Origin: Pseudomonadota bacterium
Lineage (GTDB): Bacteria > Pseudomonadota > Alphaproteobacteria > Rhizobiales > Hyphomicrobiaceae
Assembly (NCBI GenBank): GCA_021813195.1
Contig: JAKALI010000056.1
Span: forward strand, 1-12,244
Direction: 5' to 3'
DNA: 12,244 nucleotides
Positions within the stretch are counted from its first letter, which is position 1, and every line of letters starts with the position of its first letter. The notes under the pieces are model-generated. The model was not told the origin of the DNA. It made no database searches and saw only the letters and a list, made by a program, of their open reading frames with translations. A program made the position numbers and the translations under genes. Positions 6,552 through 11,833 of this stretch are shown piece after piece.

Positions 6552-8399
6552 GTGGCAGAGAGGCAGCCCAGCGCCGGAACAGCCGCCTCCGAGGCGCCAT
6601 ATGAGACCATGGGGGCGACATTCCTTGCCGCCCAACCCGTTTCCGAGATCCAGAAGACCAAAGCCAAGATCGACGCTGCTCGATGGACCGTCGCCAATGA
6701 GCGACTGGAATCCACACTGGCCTCTCTCAGGATGTGGCGCTATTCATGGTGGGGACACTGGGCACGTCTCGCCGAATTCTTCCGTCCCCGCCGCTACCAC
6801 TGGCTTGTCGTTGCCAACCGGATGAACCGTGGCTCTGCCATCAACGACTCCATTGTCGACGGTACCGGTCTCCTCGCCGTCAATGTGTGTTCATCGGGTA
6901 TGTGGGCAGGGTTTACCAATCCGGCACGTCCGTGGATCAAGATCGCCCCACAAGATCCCAACGCCAAATTTGATCAGGATGGCAAGGCATGGATCGATCA
7001 GGCCGAAGAGACGCTTTACACCGTTCTGGGCCGGTCGAATTTCTACACCATCATGGCGCAGGCGTTTGAGGACGTCGTTGTCTTCGGTACCGCCCCGGTC
7101 ATCATCTACGAAGACGCCGAGGACGTGATCCGCTGCTATTTGCCATGTGCCGGCGAGTATTATCTTGGTGTCGGCTCCCGCCTTGCCGTGGATCAGCATT
7201 ACCGTGAGTTCACGTTTAACGTCCGCCAGATCGTCGAGATGTTCGGCATAGAGAACTGCCCTGGTGAAGTCGTTAAGCTCTGGCAGGCCGGCGGCGGCTC
7301 CGTGAACAACGAGTTCGTGGTCTGCCATGCCATCGAGCCCAACACTGAGATCAGCTCTCGCGATGGCTCCCCGCCGTTCCGATTGGTGCCTAAGAACTTC
7401 ACGTACCGCGAGGTCTACTGGCTCAAGGGTCATCATACCGATCGCCCCTTGTCTCTTAGGGGCTTCAACTCGAAACCCTTTATGACGCTGAAGTGGTCAT
7501 CGGTTTCCAATGACGCCTATGGGCGGTCTCCCTGCATGGATGCGCTCGGCGACAACAAGCAGGTCCAGATGGAGACCATGCGCAAGGGCGAGTTCATCGA
7601 AAAGCTGGTAAGACCGCCGATGGGCGCCGATCCCGTGTTACGCAATGAACCCGCTTCGATCATTCCGGGTCGGGTCACTTACGTCAACGCCGATGCCGGA
7701 AAGAAAGGCTTCTGGCCCCTTTTCGAGGTCAACCCCGCCGGTCTCCCCGCCATTACCTCCGATATCGCCGGGGTTGCCCAGCGCATCGACAAGGCCCTGT
7801 TCGTCGACGTCTTCATGGCGATCACCCAGATGGCCGGCGTCCAGCCACGGAACGAACTGGAACTCACCAAGCGCGATCTGGAGCGCCTCCAGCGTCTTGG
7901 TCCAGTCATCGATCTGGTGGAGGGCGAGATCAAGCAGGGCATCGTCCGCATCCTCGATATCGTGCAGCGTCGCAAGTTGCTGCCACCCCTCCCGGACAGC
8001 CTGAAACAGACACCGCTCAAGCTGACCTTCGACAACATCATGCGGGCCGCCCTTCAGAGCGCCAAGTCTGTTGCGATGAAGGATGTCCTGCAAACCATGG
8101 GCGCCTTGTCCTCGGCTGCCAAGGCCGGCGGTGTCCCCGATCCTCTCCGCGTCATTGATCTCGACGCCTCCGCCCGCATCTACGCTGAAACCAACAACTA
8201 TCCCGCCGAGGCCATCTTCACCGAGGACGAGGTGCAGGAACATGACAAGCAGCGCGCCGAAGCCCAACAGCAGGCCCAGGCCCCGGCTCTGGCAATGGCT
8301 GGCGTCAATGCTGCCAAGACCCTCAGCGACACCCAGGTCCCCGGAGGTTCCGCCCTTGGAGCCATCATGGGCGCCGCAGGAGCCCCGCAGACCGGCTAA
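6552..8399 (+). CDS. Phage portal protein (T7-type head-to-tail connector)
   Basis: Forms the dodecameric portal vertex through which DNA is packaged and ejected. At 615 residues it is somewhat longer than T7 gp8. The family signature is clear in the first half: YSWWGHWARLAEFFRPRR at about 64-81, then INDSIVDGTGLLAVNVCSSG near 97-116, and FTNPARPWIKI near 121-131, matching the connector family's Asn...Asp-(S/G)T...Ala..L.AG(L/M)..GLTNP-type pattern. The long middle is alpha/beta with PVIIYEDAED and AVDQHYREFTFNVRQIVEMF. The C-terminal 60 residues are Ala/Gln-rich and probably form the clip or barrel end. GTG 6552 is preferred over TTG 6546 because GGAG (6541-6544) lies seven bases before it. 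No capsid or scaffold gene follows, which is unusual for this family; the lysis genes come next. Confidence 0.92.
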   Translation: MAERQPSAGTAASEAPYETMGATFLAAQPVSEIQKTKAKIDAARWTVANERLESTLASLRMWRYSWWGHWARLAEFFRPRRYHWLVVANRMNRGSAINDSIVDGTGLLAVNVCSSGMWAGFTNPARPWIKIAPQDPNAKFDQDGKAWIDQAEETLYTVLGRSNFYTIMAQAFEDVVVFGTAPVIIYEDAEDVIRCYLPCAGEYYLGVGSRLAVDQHYREFTFNVRQIVEMFGIENCPGEVVKLWQAGGGSVNNEFVVCHAIEPNTEISSRDGSPPFRLVPKNFTYREVYWLKGHHTDRPLSLRGFNSKPFMTLKWSSVSNDAYGRSPCMDALGDNKQVQMETMRKGEFIEKLVRPPMGADPVLRNEPASIIPGRVTYVNADAGKKGFWPLFEVNPAGLPAITSDIAGVAQRIDKALFVDVFMAITQMAGVQPRNELELTKRDLERLQRLGPVIDLVEGEIKQGIVRILDIVQRRKLLPPLPDSLKQTPLKLTFDNIMRAALQSAKSVAMKDVLQTMGALSSAAKAGGVPDPLRVIDLDASARIYAETNNYPAEAIFTEDEVQEHDKQRAEAQQQAQAPALAMAGVNAAKTLSDTQVPGGSALGAIMGAAGAPQTG

Positions 8400-8415
8400 C
8401 CCAAAGGAGGGCATC

Positions 8416-9090
8416 GTGGCCTCACCATTCCCCGCCGATATTATCCGTGCCGCCCAAGCAGCCAAGGCACAGTCTGTAGTCCCGATCCCAGCTGCCGTGA
8501 CGCTTGCGCAATGGGCTATCGAATCTGGCTTCGGCAAGCACCTCCCCGCCGGATCGTTCAACCCCTTCGGTATCAAGGCCCGAGCTGGTGAGCCCTTTGT
8601 GGTCGCCACGACGCACGAGTTTATCCACAGCCACGACACCGTTGTGCAAGCCAAGTTCAGAAAATTTGCGTCGTATCAGCAAGCCTTTGAAGCGCATGCG
8701 AAATTACTGTCAACTGGCTCTCCATATGCCAGTGCACGTGAAAAACTCCCGGATACCGATGCCTTCGCTCGTGCACTGACTGGCGTCTACGCCACCGACC
8801 CAAACTATGGGGTCATTCTCATCAACATGATGAAGAAGTATGACCTCTATGCCTACGACACCGACGCCGCACCGAATGCGCCGGTCAATGCGGCGGCAAT
8901 GTCGCTCACCGATATCCAAGCCGCCCTCCTGAAACTCGGCTATGCTCCGGGGCCGATCGACGGTCTGTTCGGGGGCCGTACCTCGGCGGCGATCAAGGCT
9001 TTCGAGGCCGAGCACGATCTCCCCGCCGATGGCGCCCTTGACCTTGGTTTCGTTGCGTCCCTGCAAGCTGCCCTGACAGGGCAGAACTGA
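8416..9090 (+). CDS. Endolysin: GH73-type glucosaminidase with C-terminal peptidoglycan-binding domain
   Basis: A lysis enzyme that hydrolyses peptidoglycan glycan strands. Residues 8-147 match the FlgJ/mannosyl-glycoprotein endo-beta-N-acetylglucosaminidase-like domain: VTLAQWAIESGFGK at 28-41 with the probable catalytic Glu36, NPFGIKA at 49-55, a central SYQQAFEAHAKLL, and the closing YATDPNY region with a terminal YDLYAYD. Residues 163-221 are a PG_binding_1 repeat (LTDIQAALLKLGYAPGPIDG, then FGGRTSAAIKAFEAEHDLP). There is no signal peptide or membrane anchor, so release depends on the holin encoded two genes downstream. GTG 8416 has AAGGAGG at 8404-8410. The catalytic domain is N-terminal and the binding domain C-terminal. 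A tail-associated lysin is the alternative; the neighbouring holin and spanins favour a role in lysis. Confidence 0.92.
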   Translation: MASPFPADIIRAAQAAKAQSVVPIPAAVTLAQWAIESGFGKHLPAGSFNPFGIKARAGEPFVVATTHEFIHSHDTVVQAKFRKFASYQQAFEAHAKLLSTGSPYASAREKLPDTDAFARALTGVYATDPNYGVILINMMKKYDLYAYDTDAAPNAPVNAAAMSLTDIQAALLKLGYAPGPIDGLFGGRTSAAIKAFEAEHDLPADGALDLGFVASLQAALTGQN

Positions 9091-9100
9091 GAGGTTCATC

Positions 9101-9442
9101 ATGAAGAAGTCTTTCCTCGCCGTCGCGGTCTCCGTGGCGGCTCTTTCTTTGGCCGCATGCTCGTTCCAGTCCACTCAGGACAAGATCGATGCCGCCATTA
9201 CCCAGGGGCTCCCGTTGGTCTGCTCCGGCGCCTCGGTGGCTCATGTCGCCTTTACTACCATCGCCGCTACCGGCAAGCTGAAGCCGAAGCTGGTCAATGA
9301 TGAAGCCGCCGCCTATGCGGGCATCTCCGTGATCTGTGCCGACCCTGCCTCGGTCAACACTTCCACCGCTCTCGTCACCGCCGCCAAAGCCTATGCTGCC
9401 GTGGTCACCGCGCTGAACGAGGCCAAGGCCGCAACGAAGTGA
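9101..9442 (+). CDS. Small lipoprotein in the lysis cassette
   Basis: A 113-residue predicted lipoprotein. Residues 1-20 are a lipoprotein signal peptide (MKKSFLAVAVSVAALSLAAC) with lipobox LAAC and lipidation at Cys20. Residue 21 is Ser rather than Asp, which by the usual sorting rule favours the outer membrane. The mature part is Ala-rich and helical, with Cys41 and Cys79 perhaps forming a disulphide, and a C-terminal helix AKAYAAVVTALNEAKAATK. GAGAGG at 9089-9094 overlaps the endolysin stop and lies seven bases before ATG 9101. Many proteobacterial phages carry a similar lipoprotein between endolysin and holin, with no settled function. It might regulate lysis or alter the envelope. It is not the obvious outer spanin, because a better candidate overlaps the inner spanin downstream. 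Confidence 0.75.
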   Translation: MKKSFLAVAVSVAALSLAACSFQSTQDKIDAAITQGLPLVCSGASVAHVAFTTIAATGKLKPKLVNDEAAAYAGISVICADPASVNTSTALVTAAKAYAAVVTALNEAKAATK

Positions 9443-9450
9443 GGTCAACC

Positions 9451-9915
9451 ATGAAGCCGCTTCTTTCCTTCGTCTCCGTTGGAGCCGTTCTTCTGGTTGC
9501 CATCGCTCCGGCTGTTGCCGCCGACACCACCGTTGATCTGACGCCGGTCTACAACCAGATCATTGAGGTCGCCACGCCGCTGATCGGCGGTGCCCTGGTC
9601 GCCCTCATCGGCTGGCTCGCTGCCATCCTCAAGAAGAAGACAGGCATCGAGATCGACGCCAAACACCGCGACACCCTGCATTCCGCCCTGATGACCGGCG
9701 TCACCGCCGCCCTCACCGAAGTCGGCACCAAGCTTCCGGGCACCGTTGACGTCCGCTCCATCATGATCGCCAGAGGCATCTCCTGGGCGCGGCAGGCCGC
9801 CGGGGATGCCATCCAGCACTTCGGGGTCACCGACGACCAGCTCGAAACATTGGCCGCCGCCAAGGTCGCCCAGGTACTCGGAACCCAGGGTGTCGCGACC
9901 CCGCCGGGAGGCTGA
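9451..9915 (+). CDS. Probable holin, LLH-like family
   Basis: A 154-residue membrane protein proposed to permeabilise the inner membrane at lysis. Residues 1-24 look like a signal peptide or first membrane helix (LLSFVSVGAVLLVAIAPAVA, possible cleavage after Ala24). A second hydrophobic helix spans about 42-60 (TPLIGGALVALIGWLAAIL) and is followed directly by the charged KKKTGIEIDAKHRDTL. That arrangement, together with a long soluble C-terminal helix region, matches the LLH-type holin pattern (TPLI..A...LI.......K.KTGIE). GAGG (9441-9444) lies six bases before ATG 9451 and overlaps the upstream stop; the upstream GTG 9439 would sit before the Shine-Dalgarno. It lies between lipoprotein and inner spanin, as expected in a lysis cassette. 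A secreted N-terminus is not universal in this family and may make the topology N-out. Confidence 0.75.
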   Translation: MKPLLSFVSVGAVLLVAIAPAVAADTTVDLTPVYNQIIEVATPLIGGALVALIGWLAAILKKKTGIEIDAKHRDTLHSALMTGVTAALTEVGTKLPGTVDVRSIMIARGISWARQAAGDAIQHFGVTDDQLETLAAAKVAQVLGTQGVATPPGG

Positions 9916-9916
9916 C

Positions 9917-10171
9917 ATGTGGTCGAAGATCGTCGGCGCGGTAGGATCTATTCTTGCCGTCATTTTCTCCTCCTTGCTCTCGACGTGGCAGGCCCGAGCG
10001 GATCAGAAACAGTTGGGTGCTGACGAGGCCGAGCGGGCCACAGATGCTCAGATTGACGCCATGGAGGCCAAGCAAGATGAGGTCGATAGCGTGGATCGCG
10101 GTGGCGCTGCCGGTGTTCTCAACCGGTTGCGTCGGAACGGTGACGGTACTGCGGCCCGCACTGACGGGTAG
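9917..10171 (+). CDS. Inner-membrane spanin subunit (Rz-like)
   Basis: An 84-residue protein with the expected inner-spanin architecture. Residues 5-22 form an N-terminal membrane anchor (IVGAVGSILAVIFSSLLS), followed by a charged helical or coiled-coil periplasmic region at 24-60 (QARADQKQLGADEAERATDA and onward) and a basic Arg/Asn-rich end VLNRLRRNGDGTAARTDG. GGGAGG at 9906-9911 lies five bases before ATG 9917, overlapping the holin end. The outer-spanin gene begins inside it at 10077 in the +1 frame, the classical Rz/Rz1 arrangement. Together the pair is expected to span the periplasm and fuse inner and outer membranes after the endolysin has acted. The protein is short for an inner spanin (lambda Rz is about 150 residues), but short two-part spanins are known. 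Identification rests on topology and context, not on recognised sequence motifs. Confidence 0.75.
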   Translation: MWSKIVGAVGSILAVIFSSLLSTWQARADQKQLGADEAERATDAQIDAMEAKQDEVDSVDRGGAAGVLNRLRRNGDGTAARTDG

Positions 10172-10379
10172 CTCGTCCTCCATAGAATCCTCCTTGGTGC
10201 GGGTCTGTCCCAAATCAACTACCGGTGCCAAGGAGGCCCAGATTCTCGCCGAGTTGGAGAATCTTAACCGCACAGGCGAACTGGCAAAGGTTGATACGCT
10301 GGCTACCGAATGGGAGCGGCTCAACGACGGCGCCAAGTCCTGTAAACAGCCCTCAAACCAGAAAAGTTCCCAGCCATGA
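10077..10379 (+). CDS. Outer-membrane spanin lipoprotein (Rz1-like), nested start inside the inner-spanin gene
   Basis: This 100-residue gene shares its first 95 bases with the inner-spanin gene in another frame and then continues 208 bases past its stop. Residues 1-18 are a lipoprotein signal sequence MRSIAWIAVALPVFSTGC with lipobox STGC and Cys18 as the lipidated residue; Val19 is compatible with outer-membrane sorting. The mature part holds a Ser-rich stretch (TGSSSSIESS), then a helical segment GAKEAQILAELENLNRTGEL running to about residue 88, and a Ser/Gln-rich end. A strong GGAGG at 10063-10067 lies nine bases before ATG 10077. The long open frame upstream is rejected because only this ATG has both a Shine-Dalgarno and a signal peptide. 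It is longer than classical Rz1 (about 60 residues). Its stop overlaps the next start (ATGA). Confidence 0.78.
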   Translation: MRSIAWIAVALPVFSTGCVGTVTVLRPALTGSSSSIESSLVRVCPKSTTGAKEAQILAELENLNRTGELAKVDTLATEWERLNDGAKSCKQPSNQKSSQP

Positions 10380-10681
10380 AAGAATATGCCGATCAGAACG
10401 CGGTGGTGGAGGATGCGGCGCGCATCTTCGAGGCCATCGAGAAGAAGTCGCTGATCCTGTTCAATACTGTGCCGAAGCTGAAGGTGCCGATCGAGGCCGG
10501 CGTCCCCCAGTTCATTCTTGGCCGCCTCAAGGCGGAGCGGATGAAGGCGGAAATCGATGCCATTGCCGGCCTGATCGGGGAGGCCCGCAAGAGGGTCTAC
10601 GCGCTGCATGAGGAATGCACGAAGATTGCGCAGGACAAGGAAATCGACCTTCCCCAGGTCTTCGGCGGCGGAGATCGATAA
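10376..10681 (+). CDS. Small soluble helical protein, function unknown
   Basis: A 101-residue protein that I do not recognise. It has no signal peptide or membrane helix. It looks mostly helical, with charged heptad-like stretches VEDAARIFEAIEKKSLILF near 11-29 and LKAERMKAEIDAIAGLIGEA at 51-70, then RKRVYALHEECTKIAQDKEI, and a short acidic-Gly end. The ATG at 10376 overlaps the outer-spanin stop (ATGA), and its own stop overlaps the next start (TAATG), so it is translationally coupled on both sides. No good Shine-Dalgarno precedes it, in keeping with coupling. Its position after the spanins suggests a late accessory gene; a cytoplasmic regulator of lysis is only a guess. Codon use is like the neighbours', with GC-rich third positions. 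Confidence 0.7.
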   Translation: MKEYADQNAVVEDAARIFEAIEKKSLILFNTVPKLKVPIEAGVPQFILGRLKAERMKAEIDAIAGLIGEARKRVYALHEECTKIAQDKEIDLPQVFGGGDR

Positions 10682-11163
10682 TGAACGTCTGGCAACTGGC
10701 CCTTCTCATCGGCGCCGTCATCGCAGGCATTCTTGTCTGGACTGACCGCCGTTCCGTCCTCTGGATCATTGCCGGCGCGACATCCTTCGTGGTCTCCACG
10801 GCTTACCAGAGGTCAGGAATGCCGGGATGGCCGGTTGCCACCGCTCTGTGCGACGCCACGCTCTGCCTCCTGATCTACATCGGGGGGCGTTTTCAATGGG
10901 AACTGGTGTTATGGCGGGTCTGGCAGACTTCCGTTCTCATCAGCATCCTCTACGACTATGGCTTGATCCCCTCGCGTTACGCTTATGTAACGGCGCTTGA
11001 GGTAGCAAATTGGGCCGCCCTTCTTGTGATCTCCGGAGCCGCCATAGCGAGGCAAATCGGGAATGCGTGGGGCAGCCATCATCATAGGTTTATTCGCGCT
11101 ATTTCTTCTACTCTGCGTTCTCTACACTCGGAAAGCCGCCGCCATCCGTGGTGGGAAAGGTAG
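10681..11163 (+). CDS. Multi-pass membrane protein, function unknown
   Basis: A 160-residue integral membrane protein. Hydrophobic helices are visible at about 6-20 (LALLIGAVIAGILVW), 26-42 (VLWIIAGATSFVVSTA), 50-68 (WPVATALCDATLCLLIYIG), 75-91 (LVLWRVWQTSVLISILY) and 104-124 (TALEVANWAALLVISGAAI), giving four or five passes. Residues 131-160 form a basic, His/Arg/Trp-rich tail (SHHHRFIRAI and ending RRHPWWER). Start ATG 10681 overlaps the upstream TAA. The last third of this tail is also read in another frame as a 40-residue hydrophobic ORF, and the tail itself looks less protein-like than the rest, so the true end may be constrained by overlap. No known family is recognised. The place downstream of lysis genes allows a holin-like, superinfection-exclusion or envelope role, none of them shown. 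Confidence 0.65.
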   Translation: MNVWQLALLIGAVIAGILVWTDRRSVLWIIAGATSFVVSTAYQRSGMPGWPVATALCDATLCLLIYIGGRFQWELVLWRVWQTSVLISILYDYGLIPSRYAYVTALEVANWAALLVISGAAIARQIGNAWGSHHHRFIRAISSTLRSLHSESRRHPWWER

Positions 11164-11185
11164 AACACGGAAATGGACGCGCTGA
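11063..11185 (+). CDS. Overprinted 40-residue single-helix membrane ORF (candidate)
   Basis: This small frame begins inside the multi-pass membrane gene and ends 13 bases into the next one. It encodes MRGAAIIIGLFALFLLLCVL, then YTRKAAAIRGG and a strongly basic end KGRTRKWTR. The result is a short N-terminus, one membrane helix of about 17 residues, and a positively charged cytoplasmic-type tail, the plan of many small phage membrane proteins such as antiholins or pinholin-like proteins. GAGG (11049-11052) lies ten bases before ATG 11063. If translated, its stop at 11183 would bring ribosomes onto ATG 11173, which has a poor Shine-Dalgarno of its own. Against it: it is short, it overlaps both neighbours, and its third codon positions are AT-richer than usual here. 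No function is claimed. Confidence 0.4.
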   Translation: MRGAAIIIGLFALFLLLCVLYTRKAAAIRGGKGRTRKWTR

Positions 11186-11463
11186 CCGCACTGATCTTCA
11201 AGGGCATCGGGTCTCTGACCGGCGCCATCATGGCCCTGGTATTCATTACCCCGAAAACAAGAGCCGAAGCGATCCGGCGCCTGGTGACGTCCATCGCCTG
11301 CGGCGTCATCTTCGAGCACATCATCCGAAGCTATTTCGCTTGGCCCGATGATTCCGAGAACGTCATCGCCGCCGCCTCGGCTGCCGCGTTCATATCCTGG
11401 TGGCTAATGGGGGCGATCGTCTCGGTGGCCCGGACATGGAAAGGTCCACAGAGCGGGAATTGA
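11173..11463 (+). CDS. Small two-helix membrane protein, holin-like or DUF-type phage protein
   Basis: A 96-residue protein with hydrophobic segments at about 9-25 (FKGIGSLTGAIMALVFI), 37-52 (LVTSIACGVIFEHIIR) and 63-87 (ENVIAAASAAAFISWWLMGA and onward). Charged links lie between them (TPKTRAEAIRR; WPDDSE), and the end is TWKGPQSGN. The pattern resembles small holin-like phage membrane proteins often seen in rhizobial phages, but I cannot assign a named family with confidence. A second holin or antiholin is possible, since a more typical holin lies upstream at 9451. ATG 11173 has only a weak upstream site (GAAAGG near 11155). Translation may depend on coupling to the upstream overlap. The last 133 bases are opposed by the - strand regulator gene. 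A hairpin terminator follows the stop at once. Confidence 0.7.
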   Translation: MDALTALIFKGIGSLTGAIMALVFITPKTRAEAIRRLVTSIACGVIFEHIIRSYFAWPDDSENVIAAASAAAFISWWLMGAIVSVARTWKGPQSGN

Positions 11464-11732
11464 AAAGGGGGCTCACGGCCCCCCTTCTTTCCTTCGATGC
11501 GTTCGACTTGTTTTGACGCCCATGCCCGTAGATCGCTCGCCTTGTAGCGCACGATATGTCCACGGATACGGTAGAACGCTGGGCCTTTCCCGATATTGTA
11601 GTCACGGGCATAAGCTCTCAGAGTTCTGGGGGCGATGGGGCACCCAATCTTTTCAAGATAGATGGATGCCTCTTCTCGGGTAAGCCATTCTACGTCTTTG
11701 TACCCGATAGCTTCCGCAAGTTCTAAAGCCAT
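11331..11732 (-). CDS. Small winged-helix (excisionase/MerR-like) DNA-binding protein with an antisense-overlap tail
   Basis: A probable transcription regulator of 133 residues. The N-terminal 78 residues hold a helix-turn-helix of the excisionase/HTH_17 type: WLTREEASIYLEKIGCPIAP at 16-35, RTLRAYARDYN at 36-46, then a wing FYRIRGHIVRYKASDLRAWA ending at residue 72. GGAGG (11738-11742, read on the - strand) lies five bases before the ATG at 11732, so the start is firm. Residues 80-133 are translated through the terminator hairpin and then antisense to the last 133 bases of the + gene, giving a Pro/Ala/Ser-rich tail unlike the domain. One extra G in the G-run of the hairpin would put a TGA in frame and end the protein near 86 residues, the usual length. 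It could control its own gene and the divergent gene; an excisionase-type or early/late switch role is inferred. Confidence 0.72.
   Translation of the reverse strand: MALELAEAIGYKDVEWLTREEASIYLEKIGCPIAPRTLRAYARDYNIGKGPAFYRIRGHIVRYKASDLRAWASKQVERIEGKKGGREPPFQFPLCGPFHVRATETIAPISHQDMNAAAEAAAMTFSESSGQAK
11465..11490. terminator. Probable terminator hairpin between convergent genes
   Basis: A 7-bp stem AAGGGGG (11465-11471) pairs with CCCCCTT (11480-11486) across an 8-base loop. On the + side it is followed by CTTTCCTT, and on the - side by TTTTCAATT, so it may work on both strands, more weakly than the terminator at 4452. It begins two bases after the stop of the last + gene. Unusually, it lies inside the reading frame of the convergent - strand gene rather than beyond that gene's stop. 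Confidence 0.6.
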
Positions 11733-11761
11733 ATTGGCCTCCAGCGTCCCGTGACGTCATA

Positions 11762-11790
11762 AGATTACATCTCTTGGCTCATTCCGGCAA
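11762..11790 (-). promoter_or_regulatory. Weak candidate promoter for the - strand regulator
   Basis: Read on the - strand, TTGCCG (11790-11785) and TAATCT (11767-11762) stand 17 bases apart, the ideal spacing for a sigma-70-type promoter, about 30 bases upstream of the regulator start. Matches are only four of six and three of six. The first element overlaps the left arm of the dyad repeat at 11787-11804. The predicted start site would fall at the palindrome TGACGTCA (11752-11759). Confidence 0.25.
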
Positions 11791-11804
11791 CATTGGCTTG
11801 TTGC
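11787..11804. repeat. Dyad repeat in the divergent intergenic region, possible operator
   Basis: A perfect 6-bp inverted repeat, GCAACA then TGTTGC with a 6-base spacer TTGGCT, has its centre about 36 bases before the divergent + gene and about 63 bases from the - strand regulator start. Its half-sites lie roughly one helical turn apart, as expected for a dimeric repressor. The intergenic stretch (11733-11833) also holds the palindrome TGACGTCA at 11752-11759. That either site binds the adjacent regulator is inference. Confidence 0.35.
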
Positions 11805-11833
11805 GGCAAGGTGACGAGCCCATTGCATTTCGC

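Noticed and set aside
8083..8415. In-frame extension of the endolysin back into the portal gene
   Set aside because: The translated stretch is Pro/Ser/Arg-rich low-complexity sequence overlapping the portal, and the perfect AAGGAGG before GTG 8416 fixes the start.
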